A DNA stretch of 64,000 nt from Syntrophobacter fumaroxidans MPOB (lineage in GTDB: Bacteria; Desulfobacterota; Syntrophobacteria; Syntrophobacterales; Syntrophobacteraceae). The notes beneath the pieces were generated by a model that did no database searches, was not told the DNA's origin, and saw nothing but the letters and a program-made list of their open reading frames with translations. Within the stretch, counting starts at the first letter, position 1; every line of letters starts with the position of its first letter. The stretch is from NCBI RefSeq assembly GCF_000014965.1, contig NC_008554.1, positions 4,328,001 to 4,392,000 on the forward strand, in the 5' to 3' direction. The position numbers and the translations under genes are program-made. Below are positions 9,044 to 18,414 of this stretch, piece after piece.

Positions 9044-9253
9044 TCAGGGCTTTTTCCCCCGCATGTCCTCGACCGTCTCGAACGTCCCGTCTTCCTTGCG
9101 GATGATCAGCATGTCGCGGCCACGGATATCGGTGAACCGGATGGCGCCCTCGTAGGAGGCGGGGGGCTTGCGTTCTTTTTTTCTCAGGATCAGGAGGACG
9201 GCCGCCGCGACGACCAGGATTGGAATCAGCAAGAAAACCGGATGCATGTTCAC
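9044..9253 (-). CDS. Tiny membrane-anchored protein, 69 aa
   Basis: Hypothetical. An N-terminal hydrophobic helix (VFLLIPILVVAAAVLLIL) is followed by a positively charged stop-transfer (RKKERK). A compact cytoplasmic domain of about 40 residues comes next (AIRFTDIRGRDMLIIRKEDGTFETVEDM), which looks like beta strands. GGGAAAGG lies about 8 nt before the ATG at 9253; a second ATG two codons in is possible. It is convergent with the alpha/beta hydrolase. Its composition resembles a real protein rather than a chance frame, but no family was recognised. Confidence 0.55.
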   Translation of the reverse strand: MNMHPVFLLIPILVVAAAVLLILRKKERKPPASYEGAIRFTDIRGRDMLIIRKEDGTFETVEDMRGKKP

Positions 9254-9519
9254 GACCTTTCCCGGGGAGAGTCACGCAGAGCGCTTCAGTTTGCGTGTCG
9301 AGTCCGATGAACCGCACATTCCCCGGGGGAGCGGGCCCGAGTCTCGATTTCGTTCCATCACGTCCACTGCTGCCGGAATTCGCCCGAAATGCCAAAGGGG
9401 AAATGGAAGACGGTAGCGAATTTCTCCGTCTTTCCTCAACGGCAAGGGTGCCTTTTCGGGGTATGACATCCCTGCCGGCCGGTGGCTTTCCGGCGTCATT
9501 TTCCGACGCGCCGCAAGGG

Positions 9520-9549
9520 TCGCATCGCTTCGCATCACTTCGCATCGTC
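9520..9549. repeat. Three tandem 10-bp repeats in a 325-bp gene-free spacer
   Basis: TCGCATCGCT, TCGCATCACT and TCGCATCGTC follow one another. The rest of the spacer 9254-9578 shows no gene. It contains GC-rich inverted pieces such as GCCGGCCGGTGGC near 9474. Confidence 0.6.
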
Positions 9550-9578
9550 GTGTCCGCGACTCCGGTGGAGCCCCGGCG

Positions 9579-10565
9579 TCATTCCACGCCGTGCCGAAAG
9601 CACCTCACCCAGTGTCCCGGAGCGTGTTCCACCAATGGCGGCGCTCGATCGTCACAGGCGGGCGTCGCCTCCCGGCAGCGCGGTTTGAACACGCATCGCG
9701 CAAGCTCGCAGGTGTCCGGCTCCAACTCCGCCTTGGCGTGTCCGCGCTTTCCGGAAGCTTTCGGGTCGGGGACCGGGATGGCCTCAAGGAGCGTTTTCGT
9801 ATAGGGATGGCACGGGCTGTCGAACAACGTCGTCTTTTCCGCCAGTTCCACGATGCGCCCCAGGTACATCACGGCGACCCGGTCGCTGATGTGCCGCACG
9901 ACGGAAAGGTCGTGCGAGATGAAGAGGTAGGTCAGGCGAAACCGTTCCTGCAGGTCGAGGAGGAGGTTGATCACCTGCGCCTGGATGGAGACGTCGAGGG
10001 CGGACAGGGGCTCGTCGCAGATCATGAACTCGGGGTTGAGCGCCAGGGCGCGCGCAATCCCGATGCGCTGGCGCTGTCCGCCGCTGAACTCGTGCGGGTA
10101 GCGGTTGATCTGCTCCGGCCTCAGGCCGACCACTTCCATGATCTCCCGAACCCGTTCCCGCCGTTCGGCCGCCGTGCCCACGCGGTGGATCACCAGCCCT
10201 TCGCCGATGGTTCTGCCCACGGTCTGCCTGGGATTGAGGGATGAATAGGGATCCTGGAAAATGATCTGCATCCTGCGCCTGAGGGCGTGCATTTCCCGGG
10301 CCGGGAGCGTCAGCAGGTTTTTCCCATCGTAGGTGATTTCTCCCTGCGTTGGCGATTCCAGGCGCAGGATCAGGCGTCCCAGCGTCGATTTCCCGCAGCC
10401 GCTTTCGCCCACCAGCCCCAGGGTCTCTCCCCGGCTGACGGCGAGGTCGACGCCGTCGACGGCCCTGACGCTTCCGACCTGCCTGCGGACGAATCCGCGG
10501 GTGATGGGATAGTGCTTTTTCAGGTTGCTGAGCGCCAGCAAGGTTTCCTGTTGTCCTGTTTGCAT
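9579..10565 (-). CDS. oppF: Oligopeptide/dipeptide ABC transporter ATPase, OppF-like
   Basis: ATP-binding subunit of 328 aa. Walker A is GESGCGKST, the signature is [14 protein letters not shown] and Walker B is [12 protein letters not shown]. The C-terminal oligopeptide-transporter extension contains Cys residues ([14 protein letters not shown]). ATG 10565 is chosen because GGAG lies 9 nt upstream; an earlier ATG that overlaps the oppD stop by one base would add 24 unalignable residues. It lies directly downstream of the OppD-like ATPase and the two should form the heterodimeric motor of a peptide or nickel importer. No permease or binding-protein gene is adjacent. Confidence 0.9.
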   Translation of the reverse strand: MQTGQQETLLALSNLKKHYPITRGFVRRQVGSVRAVDGVDLAVSRGETLGLVGESGCGKSTLGRLILRLESPTQGEITYDGKNLLTLPAREMHALRRRMQIIFQDPYSSLNPRQTVGRTIGEGLVIHRVGTAAERRERVREIMEVVGLRPEQINRYPHEFSGGQRQRIGIARALALNPEFMICDEPLSALDVSIQAQVINLLLDLQERFRLTYLFISHDLSVVRHISDRVAVMYLGRIVELAEKTTLFDSPCHPYTKTLLEAIPVPDPKASGKRGHAKAELEPDTCELARCVFKPRCREATPACDDRAPPLVEHAPGHWVRCFRHGVE

Positions 10566-10636
10566 GAAACCGGTCTCCAGGGGATGTGCGCGCGTCGATT
10601 TCCGAATCCTCTCGACCGAATTCGGTTCGATTCGCA

Positions 10637-11620
10637 TCAATAGAGCCAGCACCGGACGGGGTGCCCGCCTTCGGGGTGCAGCAGGCCCGGTTCTTCCTCG
10701 AAACAGCGATCGAAGGCAGACGGGCAGCGGGTGTTGAACTTGCAGCCGCGCGGCAGTTCCAGGAGGTTCGGCACCACGCCCGGAATCGCTTCCAGCCGCT
10801 TTTCCCCGCCGGCGGCCCTTCCCGGGATCGAGCGCATCAGGCCCCGGGTATAAGGATGCAAGGGAAACTCGAAAAGGGCCCTCACGGGGGCTTCTTCCAC
10901 GACGCGGCCCGTGTACATCACGAGGACCTGCTCGGCCAGGTTCGCAATGACGCCCAGGTCGTGCGTGATGAGCAGGATGGCCGTTCGGGTCTTCTCCCGG
11001 AGCTCTCTGAGCAGGTCGAGGATCTGCGCCTGGATGGTCACGTCCAGGGCCGTGGTGGGCTCGTCCGCGATGATCAGCCTTGGGCTGCACGCCAGGGCCA
11101 TGGCAATCATGACGCGCTGCCGCATCCCTCCGCTCATCTGGTGCGGATAGTCTTTCATGTGGATCTCGGGAGAGCGGATGCCGACCATTTTCAGCAGCTC
11201 CAGCGTCCTGTCCAGGGAGTCCCGCCGGGAGAGCGCCATGTGGCGCTGCAGGACTTCGACGATCTGATCTTCCACGCGAAAAACCGGGTTGAGGGAGGTC
11301 ATGGGCTCCTGGAAGATCATGGAAATCTCCCTGCCCCGGACTTCCTGCATCTCCTTTTCGCTCAGCGCGAGCAGGTCCTTGCCGTTGAACCGGACCGCGC
11401 CCCCGACGATCCGCCCGGGCGGGGAGGGAACGAGGCGCAGGATGGAATGGGCGGTGACGCTCTTGCCGCATCCCGATTCACCCACGATGCCGAGTATCCG
11501 GCCTTCATCGAGGCGCAAACCCACGCCGTCGACGGCCTTGGCAACACCCCTTTCGGTGAAGAAATGCGTTCGAAGGTCGTCGACCTCCAGGAGAACCCGA
11601 TTCGCGCCCGGCTGATCCAC
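10637..11620 (-). CDS. oppD: Oligopeptide/dipeptide ABC transporter ATPase, OppD-like
   Basis: ATP-binding subunit of 327 aa. Walker A is GESGCGKSV, the signature is [15 protein letters not shown] and Walker B is [12 protein letters not shown]. The C-terminal OppD extension has four Cys ([14 protein letters not shown] and a distal RCWLY). The GTG at 11620 has GGAG 5 nt upstream and gives the usual family length; the open frame continues upstream to 11710 but with atypical sequence. It is the first gene of a two-gene unit with oppF, transcribed away from the glycosyltransferase gene at 11971. Confidence 0.9.
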   Translation of the reverse strand: MDQPGANRVLLEVDDLRTHFFTERGVAKAVDGVGLRLDEGRILGIVGESGCGKSVTAHSILRLVPSPPGRIVGGAVRFNGKDLLALSEKEMQEVRGREISMIFQEPMTSLNPVFRVEDQIVEVLQRHMALSRRDSLDRTLELLKMVGIRSPEIHMKDYPHQMSGGMRQRVMIAMALACSPRLIIADEPTTALDVTIQAQILDLLRELREKTRTAILLITHDLGVIANLAEQVLVMYTGRVVEEAPVRALFEFPLHPYTRGLMRSIPGRAAGGEKRLEAIPGVVPNLLELPRGCKFNTRCPSAFDRCFEEEPGLLHPEGGHPVRCWLY

Positions 11621-11776
11621 CGCACTCCGCCCGTTTGCAGGTTGTCGTTGACCGACGCGCCGAACGGCGCGACGGAAGATCCGTTCCGGATCGAAAAAAA
11701 ATACTATCAAAAACCGGGAGCAAAGTCAAAAAAGGGGCCGGTTCCCGTCTCTGCGGGCGTCGGTTCTCGCGGATCG

Positions 11777-11814
11777 TGCACGAATTGTAACCGGCGTGTG
11801 CAAGAATCGTAACC
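11777..11814 (+). promoter_or_regulatory. Paired direct repeats, candidate enhancer sites for a sigma-54 activator
   Basis: TGCACGAATTGTAACC (11777-11792) and TGCAAGAATCGTAACC (11799-11814) are 16-bp direct repeats spaced 22 bp apart, two helical turns, on the same DNA face. They lie about 60-100 bp before the sigma-54 promoter at 11876, the usual place for NtrC-type activator binding. The activator is not known. Confidence 0.55.
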
Positions 11815-11875
11815 CGCGGCCCGGAACGACCCCGACGCCGTTTGATTAATCCAATGTAATCAATTCATTGAACTC

Positions 11876-11892
11876 TTGGCACAAACCTTGCT
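11876..11892 (+). promoter_or_regulatory. Sigma-54 (RpoN) promoter
   Basis: TTGGCACAAACCTTGCT matches the -24/-12 consensus TGGCAC-N5-TTGCW exactly in both boxes and spacing. It lies about 80 bp before the start of the fused hydrolase/glycosyltransferase gene. The intergenic region 11621-11970 has no gene. Confidence 0.75.
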
Positions 11893-11970
11893 CTATGGTT
11901 CCATCGCGTTTTACGTGATGTGTGACGCCGATGCAACAAACAATCAACGATTCCACCCTATGAGGACAAC

Positions 11971-14745
11971 ATGGCCAGGCCGGCACACAAGATTTTCGAC
12001 CTAGCGGCGGACGACCGCATGGAAGACGGCGACGGGATCGAGCCACTGGAGAACCGGGCGGAAGAAACCACTGTCTTGCGCCCGAGAATCGCCAGGGATG
12101 CGGTCCCGATCGACGGACGCACGGGAACCGAGGATGGCGCTGAGAAGAAAGAGCCTTTATCCTTCAAAATTCAATCCGATGAATCCGGAATTCTGAGACC
12201 TGTCTTTCCAAAGGCGGGGAATTCCACGGGTGTTGCCCGGTTCTTCCTGAGCCCCCCCAAAACCATTCCCGTGGTTGACGGTGTAAGGCCCCAGGTGAAG
12301 GGCAAGTTCCTTTTCGTCGGCGACGACAAGTTTTACGTTCGCGGTGTGACCTACGGTCCTTTCCGCCCCGAAGAGGACGGTTGCGAGTACCATACTCCCG
12401 AGGTGGTCGATAAGGATTTCGCTCAGATGGCCGCCAACAGCATCAATGCGGTACGGACCTACACGGTTCCGCCGCGCTGGCTGCTCGACATCGCGCAAAA
12501 ACACGGGTTGCGGGTGATGGTGGGGCTTCCCTGGGAAGAGCACATCGCTTTTCTGGACAGCAAGAAAATGGCTCGGGACATCGAGAGGCGGGTGCGCCTG
12601 GGGGTGAAGGAATGCGCCGGCCATCCCGCGCTTTTGTGCCTCACCATCGGCAACGAAATTCCGGCCTCGATCGTGCGCTGGTACGGCGCCCGGAAGGTGG
12701 AAAACTTTCTGAAGCGGCTCTACGAGGCGGCCAAGGCGGAAGACCCCGAAGCGCTGGTGACCTACGTCAACTTCCCCACCACCGAATATCTGCAGCTGCC
12801 ATTCGTGGATTTCGTTTCCTTCAACGTTTACCTGGAAACGAGGGAGAAACTGGAAGGATACCTGGCCCGCCTGCAGAACCTTGCCGGGGAGAAACCGCTG
12901 GTCATGGCGGAAATCGGGCTGGACAGCATCCGAAACGGAGTGGATGTCCAGGCTTCCACGCTTTCCTGGCAGATCCGGTCGACGTTCGCCACCGGCTGCG
13001 CGGGGATGTTCGTTTTCTCCTGGACGGATGAATGGCATCGGGGCGGGTTCGACATCGACGACTGGGGATTCGGCGTGACGGACCGGGACCGGAATCCCAA
13101 GCCGACCCTGGACGCGATCAGGAAAGCGTTTGCGGAAATCCCGTTCGCGCCGGACCTGGAGTGGCCGAGCATATCGGTGGTGGTTTGCTCCTACAACGGG
13201 TCGCGAACCATCCGCAACTGCCTCGACGGGCTGCGCCGGCTGGACTACCCCAACTTTGAGGTGGTCGTGGTCAACGACGGCTCCACGGACGGAACCGGGG
13301 AAATTGCCGCGGAATATGGTTTCAAGGTGATCAATACGACCAACCACGGGTTGAGCAGCGCCCGGAATACGGGGATGCGAGCCGCCAAAGGCGAGATTGT
13401 CGCCTACATCGACGACGACGCCCGCCCGGACCCGCACTGGCTGACCTATCTTGCCTATACGTTCCTCACCACCGACCACGTCGGTGTCGGCGGGCCCAAT
13501 CTGCCTCCCCCGGAAGACGGTCCCATCGCCGCCTGCGTGGCGAATTCTCCGGGTGGTCCCATCCATGTGCTGCTCACCGACCAGGAGGCCGAACACATTC
13601 CGGGTTGCAACATGGCCTTTCGGAAATCGGCGCTCGAGGCCATCGACGGTTTCGACCACCGGTTCCGGATCGCAGGCGACGACGTGGATCTTTGCTGGCG
13701 GCTCCAGAAGAAAGGCTGGACCCTCGGGTTCAACCCTGCCGCCATGGTCTGGCACCATCGACGGAATTCGGTGAAGGCTTACTGGAAGCAGCAGAAGAAC
13801 TACGGGAAAGCGGAAGCTTTCCTGGAGAAGAAATGGCCTGAAAAATACAACGCGGCCGGGCATGTTCCCTGGGCCGGGCGCCTCTACTTCAAGGGATTCG
13901 AGCAGTTGCTCAGCTGGTCGCGCGGCCGTATCTACCAGGGCACCTGGGGCAGCGCCCTGTTCCAGTCGATCTATCAGCCCGCGCCCACGCTGCTCTGGTC
14001 CCTGCCGATGATGCCCGAGTGGTACGCCATCATCGCGGCGCTCGCGGTTTTCTCCGTGCTGGGCATCGAATGGTCGCCGCTGCTCCTGGCCCTGCCGCTG
14101 CTCCTGTTCGCGGTTTTCGTGCCGGTTCTGCACGCATGCATGTGCGCCATGCACGTGGATTTTTCCCAGCACGGCGGCTCGCGCCGGCAGGTCTTCAAGC
14201 TGCGCGTCCTGACCGCAACGCTGCACCTGATGCAGCCCCTGGCCCGGCTCGTCGGCCGTGTGCGGCTCGGCCTCACCCCCTGGCGGAACTGCTCCGTTCC
14301 GGGGATCGCCCAGCCCTGGCCGTGGCCCAGGATGTTCACCGTGTGGAGCGAACAGTGGAGGTCTCCGCTGGACTGGCTGGAGTCGCTCGAATCCGGCATC
14401 CGAGGACTTCGGACCGTGGTTCTCAGGGGCGGCGATTTCGACCGCTGGGACCTCGAGCTGCGCGGCGGGCTGCTCGGCAGCGTCAGGGTGCTCATGGCCG
14501 TTGAGGAGCACGGGGGCGGCAGGCAATTCGTGCGCGTCCGCACCTGGCCCCGGTGTTCGACGGCGGGAATCGCGGTGACCCTGCTCTTCGGGTTTCTTGC
14601 GGCCTGCGCGGCCCTGAGTCATGCCTGGATGGCGTGCGGCCTCTTCTATGCCATCGCCTTCCTGTTCATGATCTGGATCGTCAAGGAGTGTTCCGCCGCC
14701 ATGTCGGTGATGGTGCGCCTCTTGGGGACAGAGAACGATTCATGA
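11971..14745 (+). CDS. Glycoside-hydrolase-like / family 2 glycosyltransferase fusion, membrane-bound
   Basis: A fused protein of 924 aa. Residues about 100-390 form a TIM-barrel region like clan-A glycoside hydrolases, with candidate catalytic acids in TIGNEIP (Glu near 228) and VMAEIGLDS (Glu near 314). Residues about 400-640 are a GT2 domain starting ISVVVCSYNGS. It has the nucleotide-sugar motif VVVNDGSTDGTG, a DDD metal motif (YIDDDARPD, near 480), the acceptor-side GDDVDLCWR and a membrane-proximal W. At least two C-terminal hydrophobic blocks (about 683-730 and 868-910) anchor it. Function inferred: synthesis, and perhaps trimming, of an exported polysaccharide. AGGACAAC precedes the ATG. 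The gene has its own sigma-54 promoter and a strong terminator, so it is a separate unit. Confidence 0.85.
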   Translation: MARPAHKIFDLAADDRMEDGDGIEPLENRAEETTVLRPRIARDAVPIDGRTGTEDGAEKKEPLSFKIQSDESGILRPVFPKAGNSTGVARFFLSPPKTIPVVDGVRPQVKGKFLFVGDDKFYVRGVTYGPFRPEEDGCEYHTPEVVDKDFAQMAANSINAVRTYTVPPRWLLDIAQKHGLRVMVGLPWEEHIAFLDSKKMARDIERRVRLGVKECAGHPALLCLTIGNEIPASIVRWYGARKVENFLKRLYEAAKAEDPEALVTYVNFPTTEYLQLPFVDFVSFNVYLETREKLEGYLARLQNLAGEKPLVMAEIGLDSIRNGVDVQASTLSWQIRSTFATGCAGMFVFSWTDEWHRGGFDIDDWGFGVTDRDRNPKPTLDAIRKAFAEIPFAPDLEWPSISVVVCSYNGSRTIRNCLDGLRRLDYPNFEVVVVNDGSTDGTGEIAAEYGFKVINTTNHGLSSARNTGMRAAKGEIVAYIDDDARPDPHWLTYLAYTFLTTDHVGVGGPNLPPPEDGPIAACVANSPGGPIHVLLTDQEAEHIPGCNMAFRKSALEAIDGFDHRFRIAGDDVDLCWRLQKKGWTLGFNPAAMVWHHRRNSVKAYWKQQKNYGKAEAFLEKKWPEKYNAAGHVPWAGRLYFKGFEQLLSWSRGRIYQGTWGSALFQSIYQPAPTLLWSLPMMPEWYAIIAALAVFSVLGIEWSPLLLALPLLLFAVFVPVLHACMCAMHVDFSQHGGSRRQVFKLRVLTATLHLMQPLARLVGRVRLGLTPWRNCSVPGIAQPWPWPRMFTVWSEQWRSPLDWLESLESGIRGLRTVVLRGGDFDRWDLELRGGLLGSVRVLMAVEEHGGGRQFVRVRTWPRCSTAGIAVTLLFGFLAACAALSHAWMACGLFYAIAFLFMIWIVKECSAAMSVMVRLLGTENDS

Positions 14746-14794
14746 AGCCGGCGGCCTGTATCGGCCGCATCCGGTCAATCGGACGAGAATGAGA

Positions 14795-14835
14795 AAAGGG
14801 TGTCGCTCCCCGCGGGGCGGCACCCTTTCCATTTT
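14795..14835 (+). terminator. Intrinsic terminator after the GH/GT2 fusion gene
   Basis: AAAGGGTG (14795-14802) pairs with CACCCTTT (14821-14828) around an inner CCCCGCGGGG stem. CCATTTT follows. The long perfect stem and its place 50 bp after the stop support termination. Confidence 0.65.
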
Positions 14836-14992
14836 GGCGCGGACCGTCGTCGTCGGCAACTTCCTTGCCGGACGGCCGCCGGGTTAGCTCCACTGCATCG
14901 TCCTCTCCGGCCGGCATCGGGTTCGGATGAAACCGGGCCGCGACTTGACAAGCCCGGAGTGCGATTCCTAGCTTCAAGGACTGATACCCGTT

Positions 14993-15123
14993 CGCCTTCA
15001 AGATCGCGGAACAGGGAAGTTGCCGAAGGCGAGGCATATGTGGACGGGCACCGTCCCCGCGGTTCGCGAAACGGTGAGGAACGGCTTCAAGCCCTCCCGC
15101 CCGATGCTGCCGTCTTGAATGCG
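14993..15123. repeat. TIR-bounded intergenic element, copy 2
   Basis: The ends are CGCCTTCAAGATCGC (from 14993) and the reverse complement of CGCATTCAAGACGGC (15109-15123). Inside, the inverted-orientation sequence GCTTCAAGCCCTCCCGCCC matches the internal block of copies 1 and 4. It lies between the terminator at 14795 and the E1 gene; 14746-15185 has no other feature. Confidence 0.55.
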
Positions 15124-15185
15124 AAACGGTATGAGCCCATGCAGGGCCGCACGAAGAAGCACGTCCGTCCGAGAGGTTGTTTCCC

Positions 15186-17891
15186 ATGGAGTTTTCAATC
15201 GGCTGGAATGCCGACTACATCGATGCTCAGTACCGGCTTTGGAAGTCCGATCCGAAGAAAGTCTCCCGGGAGTGGCGGATTTTCTTCGAGGGCTTCGAGC
15301 TTGCTTCTTTTCCTGAACCTTCGGGAATTTGCGATCGTGAAGAGGTTCTTCTCCAGGCCGGCGTCCAGGAGCTCATCCACCGCTACCGTGACATCGGTCA
15401 TCTGCTCGCCTGCCTGGACCCGCTGGCGAGCTGCCCCATCGACCATCCCCTGTTGAGACTCTCGTCCTTCAACCTGTCCGAAGCGGCTCTCGATCGCAAC
15501 GTTCAGGCTCCCGGGTTTCTGCATTCGAAACGGATGCCGCTGCGGGAGATCGTGTCCATTCTGAGGGACACCTACTGCGGGTCGGTCGGTGTGGAGTACA
15601 TGCATCTGCAGGACCCGTCCGAGCGGGCCTGGCTCCAGGACCGCATGGAACCGATCCGAAACCGCCCGGACCCGGCTGCCGACGAAAAGCTCGCCATTCT
15701 CTCGGTGCTCACCCGGGCGACACTCTTCGAGCAGTTTCTCCATACGAAATACGTCGGGCAGAAACGGTTCTCCCTCGAAGGGGCGGAAGTCGTGACAGCC
15801 ATGCTGGACAGCCTGTTACGGCGCGCGGCGGAAGCGCAATGCCGCGAGGTCATTCTCGGCATGGCCCATCGCGGGCGTCTGAACGTCCTGGTGAACGTTC
15901 TGCGCAAACCCTATTCGGACATCTTCTGCGAATTCGAGGATCATTACGACCCGGAGTCGATGGTTGGCAGCGGAGACGTCAAGTATCACAAGGGATACAT
16001 GGCCGATCTCGAAATCCCCGGGGGGCGTTCGCTGCGTGTACTCCTGGCCGCGAATCCGAGCCACCTCGAGGCGGTGGACCCCGTGGTGGAAGGGATTGCC
16101 CGCGCGCGCCAGGACGGTTGCGGCGACTGTCTGCGCCGGCAAGTGTTGTCCGTCCTGCTTCACGGCGATGCGGCATTCGCCGGCCAGGGCGTGGTTGCCG
16201 AGACCTTGAACCTCTCCCTGCTGGAAGGGTATTCCACGGGAGGGACCATTCACGTGGTCGTCAACAATCAGATCGGTTTCACCACGCTCCCGGATCATGC
16301 CCGGTCCACGCGCTACTCGACCGACGTCGCCAAGATGCTCATGGTCCCCATCTTCCACGTTCACGGCGAGGACCCGGAAGCCGCCTGCTTCCTGGTCAAG
16401 CTTGCGCTGGACTACCGCATGGAATTCGCCAAGGACGTGGTCATCGACGTGGTCTGTTTTCGGCGCTATGGCCACAACGAAGGGGATGAGCCGTACTTCA
16501 CGCAGCCCGTGATGTACGACCGCATCAAGGAAAGGCCTCAGCTCTGGCGCGGCTATGCCGCGAAGCTGAGGGACGAGGGCGTCGTTTCGGACGGCGAGAT
16601 CGAGGCGATGCAGGATGGTATCCGCGAGTGCCTGGAGAAGGCCTTCGATTCCGTTCATGACAAGACCTGCCCGCTCCCCGTGAACCGGTTTATCGAAAGC
16701 TGGGACGACATCGGCCGCGACGATCCGGAAACGCCGGTGGAAACGGGGGTTGCCGAAGAGACGCTGGTTTCCCTCGCCCGCGGAATGAATGCGTTTCCGA
16801 GCGGTTTTTCCGTTCATCCCAGGCTCGAGCGTATTCTCGCCAGGCGCCTGGAGTCGGTCGAAAAGGGCGAGGGGATCGACTGGGCCACGGCGGAGCTGCT
16901 CGCTTTCGGAACACTGCTCGAGGAGCGGACGCCGGTGCGGTTGAGCGGTCAGGACAGCCTGCGGGGTACGTTCAGCCACAGGCACAGCGTACTGACGGAT
17001 GTGAAGACGGGGGAGCGCTTCACGCCGCTGAACGCACTGAGCCCGCGTCAGGCCCGTTATTGCGGATATGACAGTATGCTCTCCGAGAATGCGGTGCTGG
17101 GATTCGAATACGGGTATTCGCTTGCGGAGCCGCGCACTCTGGTCATATGGGAGGCCCAGTTCGGGGATTTCGCCAACAACGCTCAAGTTATGATCGACCA
17201 GTTCATTTCGAGCGGGGAAACCAAGTGGCAGCGGCGAAGCGGCCTGGTGCTGCTGCTGCCGCACGGGTTGGAAGGGCAGGGCGCGGAGCATTCCAGCGCG
17301 CGCCTGGAAAGATTTCTCCAGCTCTGCGCCGAGGACAACATCCAGGTCTGCAACCCGAGCACTCCCGCCCAGTACTTCCACCTGCTCAGGCGCCAGGTGA
17401 AACGCAACGTTCGAAAACCGCTGGTGGTGATGGCCCCGAAGAGCCTGCTTCGGCATCCGCTCGCCGTGTCCGCAATGGCCGACCTCTCCGTCGGCCGTTT
17501 CCGGGAAGTGCTGGACGACCCGGGCGAAAGCGAGGCTCCGGAACGCGTGCTCTTCTGCAGCGGAAAGATTTACTACGACTTGGTCGGGAAACGGGACGAG
17601 GCTCGAACCGGACGCATTCCGATCATCAGGATCGAGCAGTTCCATCCGTTTCCGGAACGGCTGCTCGAGGAAATTGCCGCAAAACGTTCCCGTGCCGGGG
17701 AATGGGTTTGGGTCCAGGAGGAGCCCCGGAACATGGGGGGCTGGGGATTCGTGGGGCCCAGGCTGGAGGCGCTCACCGGCCGAGAGGTCGGCTTCATCGG
17801 CAGGAAGGCCGCCGCGAGTCCCGCGACAGGCTCTCACCGCGCTCACCTCGCCGAGCAGGAAGCCATTCTCAGGGAGGCGCTCAAGCTCTAG
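15186..17891 (+). CDS. sucA: 2-oxoglutarate dehydrogenase E1 component
   Basis: Thiamine diphosphate-dependent E1 of the 2-oxoglutarate dehydrogenase complex, 901 aa, the usual length. It begins with the E1o-specific N-terminal segment (NADYIDAQYRLWKSDP). It carries MAHRGRLNVLVNV, KYHKGY, ANPSHLEAVDPVVEG, GDAAFAGQGVVAETLN, NNQIGFTT, HGEDPEA and FRRYGHNEGDEP in order, as in E1o, and the transketolase-like C-terminal half. It decarboxylates 2-oxoglutarate and passes succinyl to the lipoyl arm of E2. ATG 15186 has GAGAGG about 9 nt upstream. E2 follows after a 523-bp gap that holds a repeat element, then E3. Confidence 0.95.
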   Translation: MEFSIGWNADYIDAQYRLWKSDPKKVSREWRIFFEGFELASFPEPSGICDREEVLLQAGVQELIHRYRDIGHLLACLDPLASCPIDHPLLRLSSFNLSEAALDRNVQAPGFLHSKRMPLREIVSILRDTYCGSVGVEYMHLQDPSERAWLQDRMEPIRNRPDPAADEKLAILSVLTRATLFEQFLHTKYVGQKRFSLEGAEVVTAMLDSLLRRAAEAQCREVILGMAHRGRLNVLVNVLRKPYSDIFCEFEDHYDPESMVGSGDVKYHKGYMADLEIPGGRSLRVLLAANPSHLEAVDPVVEGIARARQDGCGDCLRRQVLSVLLHGDAAFAGQGVVAETLNLSLLEGYSTGGTIHVVVNNQIGFTTLPDHARSTRYSTDVAKMLMVPIFHVHGEDPEAACFLVKLALDYRMEFAKDVVIDVVCFRRYGHNEGDEPYFTQPVMYDRIKERPQLWRGYAAKLRDEGVVSDGEIEAMQDGIRECLEKAFDSVHDKTCPLPVNRFIESWDDIGRDDPETPVETGVAEETLVSLARGMNAFPSGFSVHPRLERILARRLESVEKGEGIDWATAELLAFGTLLEERTPVRLSGQDSLRGTFSHRHSVLTDVKTGERFTPLNALSPRQARYCGYDSMLSENAVLGFEYGYSLAEPRTLVIWEAQFGDFANNAQVMIDQFISSGETKWQRRSGLVLLLPHGLEGQGAEHSSARLERFLQLCAEDNIQVCNPSTPAQYFHLLRRQVKRNVRKPLVVMAPKSLLRHPLAVSAMADLSVGRFREVLDDPGESEAPERVLFCSGKIYYDLVGKRDEARTGRIPIIRIEQFHPFPERLLEEIAAKRSRAGEWVWVQEEPRNMGGWGFVGPRLEALTGREVGFIGRKAAASPATGSHRAHLAEQEAILREALKL

Positions 17892-17953
17892 TGCCGCGAA
17901 CCGCCGTATTACCGTGTGGGGGTCGGGACGATGACCTCATACGAAGTTACCTA

Positions 17954-17998
17954 GAAAATAGACTCCCTCGGAAGTCTGTTTTCATGCTTCGCGGGTGT
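17954..17998. repeat. Hairpin module shared with 49941-49985
   Basis: This 45-bp segment with GACTCC...GGAAGTC pairing, followed by TTTTCATGCTTCGCGGGTG, is the reverse complement, with few changes, of 49941-49985. In both places it abuts a copy of the TIR-bounded element. Confidence 0.55.
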
Positions 17999-18016
17999 CG
18001 CAGGGGGCATGGATAA

Positions 18017-18234
18017 TTGCGTTCAAGATGGATTTTTCAAGCACAAAAGAGCGGGGGAATGATTCCCCCGCACCCCTCAAGTTTCGGCCACACGCGCAAG
18101 CGCGTGAGGCCGAGCGCTCGGCGCTGTCGGCGATTGGCCGAAGGCCGCCGCCGCAGCGCCACACGGAGCCGCGAAGCGGCGAGGGGGTGTGGGGGATACG
18201 TCCCCCACGCTTTTAGAGTATCATTTTGAACGCA
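18017..18234. repeat. TIR-bounded intergenic element, copy 3, between E1 and E2 genes
   Basis: The ends are TTGCGTTCAAGATG (18017-18030) and the reverse complement of GTGCGTTCAAAATG (18222-18234). Two strong subterminal hairpins are present: GCGGGGGAAT/ATTCCCCCGC near 18052 and GTGGGGGA/TCCCCCAC near 18189. The interior is GC-rich and encodes nothing. It separates the E1 and E2 genes of one pathway complex; the spacer 17892-18414 holds no gene. Confidence 0.6.
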
Positions 18235-18414
18235 CATCCGTATCAAAACGCAACGGGAACTCGGGAAAAGAATCCCTCCGCGCCTGGAGGGGCGGTTTTG
18301 CGCGAAGGCGCGCGAGGTCGGTCGGTGCGTGTTCTCCGCGGAATCCTTCGGTCATCCTGGAAACCGGGGAGTTTCCGATCCGTCAATCGTCTGCCAAACC
18401 AGTGAGGAGTGACC

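Noticed and set aside
12157-14622. Minus-strand frame of over 800 codons opposite the GH/GT2 fusion
   Set aside because: It is the antisense shadow of a gene with clear motifs; the translation is rich in Gly, Arg, Pro and His with no domain. The same applies to minus frames opposite the E1 gene (15816-17846) and E3 gene (19733-21136), and to the plus frame opposite the glycoside hydrolase gene (25033-27282).
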